From JAEXNA01 sp050486105 (GTDB lineage Bacteria > Vulcanimicrobiota > Xenobia > Xenobiales > JADMJV01): a stretch of 41,834 nt of DNA. The DNA is taken from the NCBI GenBank assembly GCA_050486105.1, contig JBJHCR010000011.1, positions 1-41,834 on the forward strand, in the 5' to 3' direction. Position numbers and translations under genes: made by a program. The notes under the pieces were generated by a model. The model saw only the letters and a program-made list of their open reading frames with translations. It was not told the DNA's origin and made no database searches. How positions within the stretch are numbered: the first letter of the stretch is position 1; each line of letters starts with the position of its first letter. Positions 31,858 through 40,475 of this stretch are shown in pieces.

Positions 31858-32555
31858 CGTTGCTGGAGCACCCGCATGACAGCAGACAGGTCCTTGAAAT
31901 CATCGACGGCCGCCTCGGGGAGAAATTCCTCGAGCATGGGCCGACGGAAAGGTCCGGTGGCCACCGTGAGAGCCTTGGCACCAAGAGCCCTCGCCGCTTC
32001 CACATCTCGAGGTGTGTCCCCGACCACCCAAACCCGCTCGGTTTCGAACCGCCGACCGTAATGGCGACACGCCCGTTCCAAAGCAACTCGCCCCAATCTG
32101 TTGCGGTCAGCGCAGTCCGAACCAAAGCCCCCGACGGGGAAAAACTCGTTCAAAGCAAAGACATCCAACTTCTTGCGGGCCGCAAGCTCCAAATTGCCGG
32201 TGAGCAGACCCAAGGGCACCCCTCGTTGTCGAAGTTGCTTCAGTAGAGGAATCACACCTTCCAAGAGTTGGCTTTCAGCTCTCAATTGCTCTATCGACTC
32301 GCTGAGATAGCGAGGATACTTTCGCAAGATCTTCTGCTCGGCCTCGACCCATTCTCTCTTTGCCAGCCCGATCGAACGAAACGCCTCTCGGACGATGAGA
32401 GGGTCTGTCTTCCCGTGAGCGGCGATCTCTGCGGGAAAACTGCGCTCTGTAACCCGAGCAAAAGCTTTCGCGAGGCAAGCGAGGGAGACCCCTCCAGCAT
32501 TCAACAAAGTGCCGTCCACATCGAAGAGAACCAGGGTTCCAGAAGCCCCGTTCAT
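31854..32555 (-). CDS. HAD-superfamily hydrolase, phosphoglycolate-phosphatase-like
   Basis: A 233-residue haloacid-dehalogenase-fold phosphatase. Motif I FDVDGTLL (nucleophile Asp near residue 12, acid/base Asp near 14), motif II LLTGN, motif III Lys region AARKKLDVF, motif IV VWVVGDTPRDVEAARALGAK. A helical cap lies between motifs I and II (C1 type). It resembles phosphoglycolate phosphatase and pyrophosphatase PpaX relatives, but the substrate is not readable. The ATG at 32555 overlaps the upstream HAD stop by 4 nt. It is the second of two tandem HAD genes. Confidence 0.85.
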   Translation of the reverse strand: MNGASGTLVLFDVDGTLLNAGGVSLACLAKAFARVTERSFPAEIAAHGKTDPLIVREAFRSIGLAKREWVEAEQKILRKYPRYLSESIEQLRAESQLLEGVIPLLKQLRQRGVPLGLLTGNLELAARKKLDVFALNEFFPVGGFGSDCADRNRLGRVALERACRHYGRRFETERVWVVGDTPRDVEAARALGAKALTVATGPFRRPMLEEFLPEAAVDDFKDLSAVMRVLQQR

Positions 32556-33313
32556 GATGCTTCCACCTTCGAAGCATCCTCGGTGAGGTACCGTTCTAGG
32601 TCCGAGACTTGCCACACAGGAAACCCCCGCCGAGCGGCCTCACGCCTCGAGTATTCCGTATTGTAACCCCAGGCGGCCAAGGCACCATAAACTCCTGCCC
32701 TCTCCGCTTGAAGGAGATTTTCGAGCAGATCATCCAAAAAGAGCACCTCTTCGAGCAGCACACCAAAATGTCCGGCGATCAACTCGAGTTGACGTCCCTT
32801 GTCCAGAGAGACCTCCTTGCCGAAGATTGGCCAGCGGCGACCAACTTGCTCCAATAGGACTTCAGCCGAGCGTGCATCCTTGGTGGTAGCCAAAGCGATG
32901 CCGACAAATTTCGACTCCCAGCGGTCCAAGAAAGCAACAACGTCGGGGTAAGGCCCTTGCCAACTGAACCACAAAGCGGGCTGGGTATCCCGATAGTGGG
33001 TCCGAAGCTGGTAAAATTGGAGATGGAAACGTTCTGCTTCGTCCTGGTAAAGCTCTCGCAGCTCACAGAAGCGAGACCACGGAATTTGCCCCAGATCTGC
33101 TTCCGGCTCCTGTTCCAAGAGCTTGAACAGCAAATAAAAGTCCTGCCCTGTGCGGACTAACGGTCGACCCCTCAGAAACGCGTTCCGGTCGGGTTTCGGA
33201 GGCAACTCTGGGCCTCCGATCTTCTGATAAGCCCTCCAACCCACCTCCAAGCACTCTCCAGCTGAATCCCAGACCACTCCATCGAAATCCAAAGCCAAGA
33301 CCTTCGGAAACAA
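32552..33313 (-). CDS. HAD-superfamily hydrolase
   Basis: A 253-residue HAD-fold protein with motif I ALDFDGVVWDS near residues 7-17 (Asp 9 and 11), motif II Thr in ALATTKD, and motif IV Asp pair in VLFLDDLLEN. The cap region differs from the downstream HAD (WRAYQKIGG ... WFSWQGPYPDVVAFLD), so the two are not recent duplicates. I chose TTG 33313 as start: it lies one base after the gltX stop and has AAGGTG just upstream. The longer frame to 33436 runs within gltX. Substrate unknown. Confidence 0.8.
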   Translation of the reverse strand: MFPKVLALDFDGVVWDSAGECLEVGWRAYQKIGGPELPPKPDRNAFLRGRPLVRTGQDFYLLFKLLEQEPEADLGQIPWSRFCELRELYQDEAERFHLQFYQLRTHYRDTQPALWFSWQGPYPDVVAFLDRWESKFVGIALATTKDARSAEVLLEQVGRRWPIFGKEVSLDKGRQLELIAGHFGVLLEEVLFLDDLLENLLQAERAGVYGALAAWGYNTEYSRREAARRGFPVWQVSDLERYLTEDASKVEAS

Positions 33314-33314
33314 A

Positions 33315-34763
33315 CTACACCTTCTGACCGGCCAACACCTCAAGGGCGCGGTCGATGCGCTCCAAGCAGCCTTCTCGACCAACGATCTCCAAGAGTTCGA
33401 ACAATCCTGGACCTCCACCCACTCCAGAAACTGCAAGTCGAACAGGATGAATCAATCGACCCGCCCCGCATCCTGCTTCCTCCACCACGCCACGAAGCTC
33501 ATTCTCGAGTGCCTCCACTTCCCAGGCGCAGCTCCTCAACCGCTCCTCATAAGCTCGGAGCAAACTAGGTGAATCCTCTTTCCAGCGCTTCTGCACAGTC
33601 TTAGCGTCGTATTCGGTGGGTGGCTGGTAGAAATATCGGCAGCCGTCCACAAAATCGGAGAAAACGGTCGCTCTTTCCCGCATCAAAGGGATCACTTTCC
33701 AGAGCAAGGCCTCCTCCGGGAAAGGCAGGCCGGCCCTTTGAAAAAAAGGTGGCAACTCAGCAATGATCTTGGCCTCGGACATGGCCTTGAGGTGAAGAAA
33801 GTTGATATGCTTGAGTTTGGCTACGTCGAATACCGAGGGAGCTTTGGTGATCCGCTCCAAGGAAAAGAGCTCCGAAATTGATTCCAAGTCTGGAAAGAAC
33901 TCCTGATCGTCACCGGGGCTCCAGCCCAGAAGCGCCAAGAAGTTCACTAGGCCCGGAGCCGAGTACCCTTCAGCCCGATAGGATTCCACAGCCACATCAC
34001 CGTCACGCTTAGACAACTTTTTTCGTTGCTCGTTCACCAACAGGGGAAGGTGAGCGTACTCCGGGGGCTCCCAGCCGAAGGCCTGGCAAAGCAAGATGTG
34101 CTTAGGAGTGGAAGTCAGCCACTCTTCCCCTCGAATCACGTGGGTGATCTTCATCAAATGATCGTCCACCACGGCGGCCAAGTGGTAGGTGGGGAAGCCG
34201 TCGGACTTCATCAGCACTTGATCATCCACCGTGTCACTGTTGATCACGATAGATCCACGGACTCGATCTTCGAAAGCGATGTCCTTTCCTTTGGGTACCT
34301 TCAAGCGAAACACGTGTGCTTCTCCAGCGGCGATCCGCTGCTGAGCCTCCACCGGGTCGAGATCCCGGTAGCGTCCGTCGTACATGGGGTTGACCCCAGC
34401 CTGCTGCTGTTGCTCGCGCATCTCCGAAAGCTCTTCCGGAGTCGCAAAGCAGGGATAGGCTTTCCCCATGTCCACCAGAAGCTTGATATGCTGCTGATAT
34501 AGAGCTAGGCGCTCGCTCTGTACGTAAGGCCCGTGAGGGCCGCCCTTGTGGGGTCCCTCATCAGCCTCCAAGCCCGCCCAAGCCAAAGCTTCCAACAGAT
34601 TGTCGACCGCCCCTTCGACAAGCCTCGAGCGGTCGGTGTCTTCTATGCGCAGCAGAAAGACTCCACCTGTTTTGCGGGCAAAGGCCCAGTTGTAAAGGGC
34701 AGTCCTCAGACCACCCACGTGAAGAAACCCCGTTGGACTCGGGGCAAAACGGACTCTGATCAC
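33315..34763 (-). CDS. gltX: Glutamate--tRNA ligase
   Basis: A 482-residue class I aminoacyl-tRNA synthetase that charges tRNA-Glu. The HIGH signature appears as FLHVGG at residues 13-18, the KMSKS signature as KKLSKRDGD near 250. The DTDRSR element near 42-47 is also present. The C-terminal anticodon-binding helical domain is complete. Whether it is discriminating or charges tRNA-Gln too is not decided here. It is separated by 34 bp from the upstream acidic-protein gene and by one base from the downstream HAD gene. Confidence 0.95.
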   Translation of the reverse strand: MIRVRFAPSPTGFLHVGGLRTALYNWAFARKTGGVFLLRIEDTDRSRLVEGAVDNLLEALAWAGLEADEGPHKGGPHGPYVQSERLALYQQHIKLLVDMGKAYPCFATPEELSEMREQQQQAGVNPMYDGRYRDLDPVEAQQRIAAGEAHVFRLKVPKGKDIAFEDRVRGSIVINSDTVDDQVLMKSDGFPTYHLAAVVDDHLMKITHVIRGEEWLTSTPKHILLCQAFGWEPPEYAHLPLLVNEQRKKLSKRDGDVAVESYRAEGYSAPGLVNFLALLGWSPGDDQEFFPDLESISELFSLERITKAPSVFDVAKLKHINFLHLKAMSEAKIIAELPPFFQRAGLPFPEEALLWKVIPLMRERATVFSDFVDGCRYFYQPPTEYDAKTVQKRWKEDSPSLLRAYEERLRSCAWEVEALENELRGVVEEAGCGAGRLIHPVRLAVSGVGGGPGLFELLEIVGREGCLERIDRALEVLAGQKV

Positions 34764-34797
34764 AGGTCCTCCTTAAAACCTGAGGCAACGAAGAGGT

Positions 34798-35172
34798 TTA
34801 GTTGACCTCCTCGACCTCCCAAAAATCGAGATTCACCCAAACCTTCAGGGGATGCAGGGGATCTTCGAGGCTCCCTTCCCATTCCTGGGCCAGAGCTTCT
34901 TCTTCCTCATCTATGAGGTCGCGGTCGGTTCGCAAGATAATGTTCGTGCGACCTCGCACCTCCTCGGAGTTCTCCTCCGAATCCACCATCCCTAACCGAG
35001 CCATTTCACTGTATTCGTCTTCATCGACTTCAAACGAGAGCCTCGCTAAAGTCTCGAGTTCATCCTCGGTTTCATCTCCAAACCACTCCATGCTGATGGC
35101 CCTGCTGCTCAAGTATCTTCCATTACCCAGGTGGATCTTTTCCACACCGCGCCGCATTGGCTCTGACTTCAT
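34798..35172 (-). CDS. Acidic hypothetical protein (124 aa)
   Basis: A 124-residue very acidic protein (many Glu and Asp, runs such as DLIDEEEEALAQEWEG) with a basic first 12 residues. Probably soluble and partly disordered. It has the strand-like ends IHLGNGRYLSS and KVWVNLDFWEVEEVN. Its ATG overlaps the MoxR stop by 4 nt, suggesting a stoichiometric or functional partner of the ATPase. No family recognised. Confidence 0.6.
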   Translation of the reverse strand: MKSEPMRRGVEKIHLGNGRYLSSRAISMEWFGDETEDELETLARLSFEVDEDEYSEMARLGMVDSEENSEEVRGRTNIILRTDRDLIDEEEEALAQEWEGSLEDPLHPLKVWVNLDFWEVEEVN

Positions 35173-36104
35173 ACAGGCACTCCTACTTCGCTGAGAGCTT
35201 CGGTCACAAGTTGAACTCCAACCTGACCAGTTGGGTCGACGGACGAATAGACGCGATGCGCCAACGCCGCCAACGCCAGTTCCTGGATATCTTCGGGAGT
35301 GACATAGTCTCGTCCCTGCAGAAAAGCCCAGGCTTGAGCTGCTCGCCTCAAAGCTAATCCCCCTCGAGGTGAAACCCCTGTGAGATCGGGGTCGTCGCGC
35401 CGGGTGTGTCGCACCAGATCGACAATGTATCCCAAGAGTGCCGAACTGACCGCGACCTTCTTGGTCTGCTCCTGAAGCAACTTGACTTGCTCAGATGAGA
35501 GAACCGGCTTCAGATCCTCTAAGGGATGCTGGTCTTTCTGATCTAGCAAGATGGCGACCTCCGACTCCCGGTCGGGATAGCCTAGCGAAGTTTTCAGCAA
35601 GAAGCGGTCCAACTGAGCTTCAGGCAAAGGAAAAGTCCCTTCGAGCTCTATGGGATTTTGAGTGGCGATCACCAAGAATGGCTCCGGCAGCCGATGAGTG
35701 GTTCCGTCCACGGTCACCTGTCGTTCTTCCATCGCCTCCAAGAGGGCACTCTGAGTCTTGGGAGTGGCCCGATTGACTTCGTCCACCAGGACAATGCGAT
35801 GATGGAGTGGTCCGGGACGAAAAACGAAGTTCACTTCGCGCTGATCGAAAATCTCAATTCCGGTGAGGTCCGAAGGGAGCAGGTCCGGGGTGCCCTGAAT
35901 TCGAGCGAAGTCGCAGTCCAGGGAACGGGCCAAACTGCGACCCAGTATGGTTTTTCCGACCCCAGGAGCATCTTCTAGCAACACATGGCCACCTGCCAGT
36001 AGAGCAATGACGGTGTGATTCACCGCAGCTCCATCTCCGCGAATAACTCTACGAACATTGGCAACCAAAGCCTGGGCTTGGCTGCAAACTTGAGATGCGG
36101 TCAT
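35169..36104 (-). CDS. MoxR-family AAA+ ATPase
   Basis: A 311-residue MoxR-type AAA+ chaperone. Walker A DAPGVGKT near residues 61-68, Walker B VLVDEVNRA near 125-133, sensor 1 IATQNPIE near 170, and the C-terminal lid with SPRGGLALRRAAQAWA. MoxR proteins usually act on a DUF58/VWA partner encoded next door to mature or activate metalloenzymes and envelope complexes. Here the downstream neighbour is a short acidic protein instead and no VWA or DUF58 gene is in the window. It is the first gene of the long minus-strand run that ends with dtd. Confidence 0.9.
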   Translation of the reverse strand: MTASQVCSQAQALVANVRRVIRGDGAAVNHTVIALLAGGHVLLEDAPGVGKTILGRSLARSLDCDFARIQGTPDLLPSDLTGIEIFDQREVNFVFRPGPLHHRIVLVDEVNRATPKTQSALLEAMEERQVTVDGTTHRLPEPFLVIATQNPIELEGTFPLPEAQLDRFLLKTSLGYPDRESEVAILLDQKDQHPLEDLKPVLSSEQVKLLQEQTKKVAVSSALLGYIVDLVRHTRRDDPDLTGVSPRGGLALRRAAQAWAFLQGRDYVTPEDIQELALAALAHRVYSSVDPTGQVGVQLVTEALSEVGVPV

Positions 36105-36128
36105 AGTCGAGCGGCCAAATCGTTCAAT

Positions 36129-37226
36129 TCAGCGGCCTAGGGCTGGATCTCTAAGGGGTGTGCTCTTTTCGCTTTCGGGCACGTAGCGCTCGATAAAAGC
36201 TTCGCTTCCCGGGAAGGCGTGAAGGTCGATATTGATGACTCGGCCCTCGTAAGCCACCACGGGTTTACCATCGTGAGGGAGTGGAGTGTGTCCAACCACG
36301 ACACCTTTAACTCCGAGGCCGGAGAGCATCTCGTCCATCTCCTCGGGAGTGAACGGAACCGTTCTGGAGCCGGTGCAATAGTCATAGCCCCAAATTTTTC
36401 GGCTCCAGAGAAAGGACTCTTTAGCCAATTTATACTGGTCCCCGGGGAGATTCATGATTTCGTCGATGGGGAGCCAGAAATGTCTAGGGTCTGGAGCGGT
36501 GTGAGCATAGAGTCGATCGTTGATGACCACTCCTAACCGAAGATAGCGCTTCAGGAAGTCCCCCATTTCGGTGTCCATAGCCTCCTTCCACTTCAGCAGG
36601 CTGCCGTAACCTTCCACCGTAGCCTGACCACCCTGGACGTACCAATTTAAGAACTTCAATAGTCGTTCAATTTCTGCTTGCTCGAGATCCAGACCGGCGA
36701 TGGCCTGACGAACGTGGCGATTCTGACCTACCGAAGCCAGGAAGTCTTCTAAGCGGTCCATCTCCATAAAAGCGAAGACCGAGTGAGCCTCAATCATCAT
36801 CTCATCGTGATTGCCGAGAATGGTGTAGAGATGAGAATCAAAATTGTCATTCTGCTCTCTTAGCGATTCCAATTGGAAGTGGAGCGCGTACAGGCTGTCG
36901 AGAATTCTCTTCGCCCCTTGCACCCACTCGGCCTGAGGGCCTTCCAAAGGTTCGTTTCGCCAATCTACGTAGTCCCCTATCAGAACCAAGTCGACCTGGG
37001 AGGCCTCGGGATTCCAAGCCATGGTTCCAGGCAAGATCAGATCGTTTTCTCGCAAGAGTCTCTCGAGACGGTAATAGTCTCCATGAAGATCTCCAATAGC
37101 GACCAGAAGACGGGTATCCTTTGAGGTTCCCTCTTCTGCCGCGACCTCCTCAGCCTCTGCGGTTTCCCCGGCTTTGACGTCAGTCTCTTCTTCCTTAGCC
37201 TCGGGCTCTTTAAGTTCAGCTTCCAT
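36129..37226 (-). CDS. Calcineurin-like metallophosphoesterase
   Basis: A 365-residue phosphoesterase. Motifs: AIGDLHGD near residues 46-52, GDYVDW near 84, LGNHDE near 137, a metal-ligand His in AHTAPDP, and VVGHTPL near 312. The arrangement is that of PPP-type protein phosphatases (GDxHG, GDxVDR, GNHD/E), but the usual Arg after GDYVD is Trp, so it is probably in a divergent bacterial branch. The first 37 residues are a Glu/Ala/Lys-rich disordered tail. The gene starts 97 bp after tRNA-Sec on the same strand. Substrate unknown. Confidence 0.85.
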   Translation of the reverse strand: MEAELKEPEAKEEETDVKAGETAEAEEVAAEEGTSKDTRLLVAIGDLHGDYYRLERLLRENDLILPGTMAWNPEASQVDLVLIGDYVDWRNEPLEGPQAEWVQGAKRILDSLYALHFQLESLREQNDNFDSHLYTILGNHDEMMIEAHSVFAFMEMDRLEDFLASVGQNRHVRQAIAGLDLEQAEIERLLKFLNWYVQGGQATVEGYGSLLKWKEAMDTEMGDFLKRYLRLGVVINDRLYAHTAPDPRHFWLPIDEIMNLPGDQYKLAKESFLWSRKIWGYDYCTGSRTVPFTPEEMDEMLSGLGVKGVVVGHTPLPHDGKPVVAYEGRVINIDLHAFPGSEAFIERYVPESEKSTPLRDPALGR

Positions 37227-37322
37227 CTATTTAACCCACGATACTCCAGCCGACAATGAACTTCTGTTCGATTTCGGCCCTTCCTTCCAACGGAACTCTG
37301 CTCAGCCCACCGAAAAGCCAAA

Positions 37323-37416
37323 TGGCGGGAACGGGAGGGAGTCGAACCCTCCCAGCACCTTTCAGCACCACAACGGTTTTGAAGACCGCGAAGGCCACCG
37401 GACCTCATCCGTTCCC
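37323..37416 (-). tRNA. selC: tRNA-Sec (anticodon UCA)
   Basis: Reading the minus strand: 8-bp acceptor GGGAACGG/CCGTTCCC, D arm, anticodon stem-loop GCGGT-CTTCAAA-ACCGT with anticodon TCA, a long variable arm (TGTGGTGCTGAAAGGTGCTG), T stem GAGGG/CCCTC with loop TTCGACT, discriminator G and an encoded CCA. The 8/5 acceptor-T architecture (13 stacked pairs), long variable arm and UCA anticodon are diagnostic of bacterial selenocysteine tRNA. Length 94 with CCA. selA, selB and selD are not in the window. Confidence 0.95.
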
Positions 37417-37502
37417 GCCCCCTGGTTCTGCATCCTCTTTGCTAAGCCTGCTTGCCTTCAGAGCAATTCAGGTTCCTTAGAGGCTTTGTCGAATTGGCGA
37501 TA

Positions 37503-37518
37503 GAGGAGGGCCCTCCTC
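37503..37518. promoter_or_regulatory. 16-bp perfect palindrome upstream of the ECF sigma gene
   Basis: GAGGAGGGCCCTCCTC is a perfect 16-bp palindrome ending 20 bp before the ATG at 37539. It could be an operator or an mRNA hairpin; it also hides the only GGAGG in the region. Confidence 0.35.
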
Positions 37519-37538
37519 GAGACGAGAAACGCTCGGCC

Positions 37539-38084
37539 ATGGAAGCGGATTTCCAAAAAGAGGCTATGCCGCACCTAGATGCTCTCTACCGTTATGCCCT
37601 GCGTCTCACTCGCAACGACAAGGACGCAGAGGATCTCTTGCAGGACACCTACTTGAGGGCCTATAGATTTTGGAGCTCCTATAAGACAGGCACCAATTGC
37701 AAAGCTTGGCTTTTTCGGATTCTCAAGAATCTCTTTCTCAATCGAGTGGAGCGGTCAAACCGGGCTCCCGACGAAACATCCTTAGACGACACCGAGGAAT
37801 GGTACCTTTACAGCCAACTCAAAGATTCCAGTAACGAGGAAATCCGGAACGATCCAGCAACCATATTCGAGATTCGAGATTGGGGAGAGCAGATCCAAGC
37901 TGCCATCGACGACCTCCCGGACGAATTCCGAGAGCCTCTGATTCTGTTTGACGGCGAAGGTCTCTCGTACCAGGACATCTCCGAGATCTTGGACATTCCC
38001 ATCGGAACCGTCCGATCCAGGCTGAATCGAGCACGAAAAAAGCTGCAAACAGCCCTCGCCCCGATTATGTTGGAGCAGAACTGA
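37539..38084 (+). CDS. ECF RNA polymerase sigma factor
   Basis: A 181-residue extracytoplasmic-function sigma-70 factor. Region 2 is at residues about 10-75 (LYRYALRLTRNDKDAEDLLQDTYLRAYRF, then WLFRILKNLFLNRV) and region 4 at about 120-175 (LPDEFREPLILFDGEGLSYQDISEILDIPIGTVRSRLNRARKKL). An acidic linker lies between. It resembles the RpoE/SigR-like groups. I chose ATG 37539; a frame open to 37452 adds residues that run through the palindrome. No anti-sigma gene is adjacent; the next gene is convergent. It is divergent from tRNA-Sec. Confidence 0.92.
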   Translation: MEADFQKEAMPHLDALYRYALRLTRNDKDAEDLLQDTYLRAYRFWSSYKTGTNCKAWLFRILKNLFLNRVERSNRAPDETSLDDTEEWYLYSQLKDSSNEEIRNDPATIFEIRDWGEQIQAAIDDLPDEFREPLILFDGEGLSYQDISEILDIPIGTVRSRLNRARKKLQTALAPIMLEQN

Positions 38085-38105
38085 GCAGCCTACAATCTTG
38101 GGGTC

Positions 38106-38636
38106 CTAAAGGATGGCGTCGTCTTTACTGTGCTCTCGGACAATACCGATGAAATAAGCCATCACTTCTCGAGCCACCGGCAAGACTTCTTCCTTGAGAA
38201 TCAGGGTCACAGCCTCGTTGCCGTTGCAGGCTTCTTGTTCGGCCACCTTGCTGACTCGAGCTTCCGTCACCCACTTGGGAGTAGCCAATTTATAGGCGAT
38301 TTCTAGGAAGAATTTGTTTCCTTTGCCAGCATCGGCGCTGGTTCTCAGAACCACTTCGTGCAGAGCATTGGCGTGGGGGCCTTCCTTCATTTGTCCTTCG
38401 ATCACTTTCTGATTGCTGACTGCAGGCGCCGACAACACCAACAGATTGGAGTCGTCCAGGGCTTGAGTTTTCTCGAAAGCGAAAGTCTTGGCACTGGGAA
38501 CGTCCAAGAACCTGAGCCCACCCAATTTGGTGGGAGACCCCTGGGCGACGTACTCTCCATAGATTTCAGTTAGTAGGAGATCGATCTGTTCGCCGATCCG
38601 TGCCAAATTCAAATTGTGCTTTGTTTTAGTCGCCAT
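38106..38636 (-). CDS. Hypothetical protein (176 aa)
   Basis: A 176-residue soluble protein of mixed alpha/beta character (ARIGEQIDLLLTEIYGEYV at the start, FFLEIAYKLATPKWVTEARV later, ending REVMAYFIGIVREHSKDDAIL). No signal peptide or membrane segment, one Cys. AGGAA lies before the ATG at 38636. It is convergent with the sigma-factor gene (21 bp apart) and lies 96 bp after the serA stop on the same strand. Family not recognised. Confidence 0.65.
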   Translation of the reverse strand: MATKTKHNLNLARIGEQIDLLLTEIYGEYVAQGSPTKLGGLRFLDVPSAKTFAFEKTQALDDSNLLVLSAPAVSNQKVIEGQMKEGPHANALHEVVLRTSADAGKGNKFFLEIAYKLATPKWVTEARVSKVAEQEACNGNEAVTLILKEEVLPVAREVMAYFIGIVREHSKDDAIL

Positions 38637-38732
38637 ATATCCGTTCCTTTTCTGTGACCTGAGCCCCCGCGTTTTGAGACCTGTCCGAAATCTCCTCTAC
38701 CACGAGGACTGGAGAGCCAAACCAGGTCAACT

Positions 38733-40325
38733 CTAGCCTAGCCCGTCCAGAGTGACAAACCTGGCCCTTTCGATGCCCGCCAACTGGGCTATTCTCTCTT
38801 GGGTTTGTCGGTTGGGGGCGTCATCAATGGACATGACCATGATGGCTCGAGTTCTCGGGGTGGCCCGCCCCACTTGCATCTCAGCGATGTTGATGTCTTG
38901 CTCACCCAAAAGACTTCCCACTCGACCCACCACTCCAGGTTCGTCGTTCTGCCAAGTCACCAACTTATGACCCGAAAGAATCACCGACAGCCGAAGCCCG
39001 TCTATGGCCACCGCTCTAGGCTGGTCATCTTCGAAGATGGCACCGGTGGTGGACATCTCTCCGCGATCGGTCACCAAATTGACTTCCACCACATTGGAGT
39101 AAATCGCCGAAATGGGAGACTTGGTTTCCCGAACCTCAACTCCTCGCTCTTCAGCCACTAACTGGGCGTTCACAAAGTTCACCGTCTCAGGCGAACCGCA
39201 GGCTAAAACACCCTTGACGGCAGCTTTAGTAAGCAAGCTTAGATCGTGGTCGGACAAACGTCCCTTGAAGGTCACCTCAATACGGCCGACCTTACCTCCC
39301 AGCAAAGAATACAAGAAGGTCCCCATGCGCTCGCAGAGCACCACGTAGGGCCTCAACTCCCTTAGAAGCTGCGGAGGAACGTAGGACAGGTTCACCGCAG
39401 AGCGCGGGGAGCGACCTGCTAAGACCTCCTTGACTTGCTCTGCTACATCCACGGCCACCCGCAACTGGGCCTCTTCGGTAGAGGCCGCCAAGTGAGGGGT
39501 CATCACTAGGTTCTTGGCGGAGCGCAAGGGGGAGTCACTGGGTAGGGGCTCCACCTCGTAAACATCGAAGGCCGCACCTCCCAAATGACCGCTTTCAAGC
39601 ACCTGACACAGGGCGTCTTCGTCGACTATGCCTCCTCGAGCACAGTTCACCAGGTAAGCTCCCGGCTTCATGATCATCAGCCTCTGGTGATGGAAAAGTC
39701 CGGCGGTCTCTTTGACCTTAGGGACGTGCAAGGTGACAAAATCGCTGGCTGCCAGCAGTGGGTCGAGCTCCATCGGCTCAGCTCCCCCGGTACGAATCGA
39801 ATCGTCGCTGACGAAAGGGTCAAAGGCCAGCACCTTCATACGGAAACTGGCGGCGCGAGTGGCCACCTCACGACCGATGCGGCCGAAACCCACCACCCCG
39901 AGAGTCTTGTTGTAGAGTTCATTCCCAGTGAAAGACTTGCGATCCCAAGCCCCATCTCTCATGGAGCGATGGGCGGCTGGAATCCGTCGAGCAGCACCCA
40001 AAATCAAGGCCAAGGTGTGCTCGGCCGCGCTGATGGTGTTTCCTTGGGGTGAGTTGATCACCATAATTCCCCGGGCGGTAGCCGCAGGAACATCGATGTT
40101 GTCGACCCCCACCCCCGCCCGACCGATCACCTGCAGACTCTTGGCGGCTTCGATCACCGCTTTGGTCACTTGAGTGCCAGAGCGAACCAGAAGAGCGTCG
40201 AATCCGTCGATCTTGGCCACCAACTGCTCCTCGGTGAGCCCGGTCTCAACGTGAACCTCCAACTCGGAACGAAGCTCATTCAAAACCTCCTCCGACAGGG
40301 GGTCACTTACAAAAACCTTAGCCAT
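38733..40325 (-). CDS. serA: D-3-phosphoglycerate dehydrogenase
   Basis: A 530-residue long-form PGDH, first step of serine synthesis from 3-phosphoglycerate. The NAD-binding VGFGRIGREVA is near residue 146; the catalytic Arg in NCARGGIVDE near 228, Glu in DVYEVEPLP near 257, and His in TPHLAAST near 275 are all in place. An intervening (ASB-like) domain at about 315-450 and a C-terminal ACT domain from about 455 (EPGVVGRVGSLLGEQDINIAEMQVGR) suggest feedback by serine. The ATG at 40325 has GGAGG five bases upstream; a frame from 40346 is less likely. Confidence 0.95.
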   Translation of the reverse strand: MAKVFVSDPLSEEVLNELRSELEVHVETGLTEEQLVAKIDGFDALLVRSGTQVTKAVIEAAKSLQVIGRAGVGVDNIDVPAATARGIMVINSPQGNTISAAEHTLALILGAARRIPAAHRSMRDGAWDRKSFTGNELYNKTLGVVGFGRIGREVATRAASFRMKVLAFDPFVSDDSIRTGGAEPMELDPLLAASDFVTLHVPKVKETAGLFHHQRLMIMKPGAYLVNCARGGIVDEDALCQVLESGHLGGAAFDVYEVEPLPSDSPLRSAKNLVMTPHLAASTEEAQLRVAVDVAEQVKEVLAGRSPRSAVNLSYVPPQLLRELRPYVVLCERMGTFLYSLLGGKVGRIEVTFKGRLSDHDLSLLTKAAVKGVLACGSPETVNFVNAQLVAEERGVEVRETKSPISAIYSNVVEVNLVTDRGEMSTTGAIFEDDQPRAVAIDGLRLSVILSGHKLVTWQNDEPGVVGRVGSLLGEQDINIAEMQVGRATPRTRAIMVMSIDDAPNRQTQERIAQLAGIERARFVTLDGLG

Positions 40326-40475
40326 GTCTTCCTCCAACACCCGCAAAGGGCGCCGGCGAAGCTACGAAAAAAAAGCCCGGTCTCCTTCCCAACCCTTCGG
40401 AGTAGCCAGAGCAGCATGGAGTGCCGAGCAGCTCACCTGGACTTCGCGACGGGAGAACCCGAGTGGCGAATGCGC

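Noticed and set aside
40370..40377. A8 tract after pip as a Rho-independent terminator (minus strand)
   Set aside because: No adequate stem precedes the T run on the minus strand.
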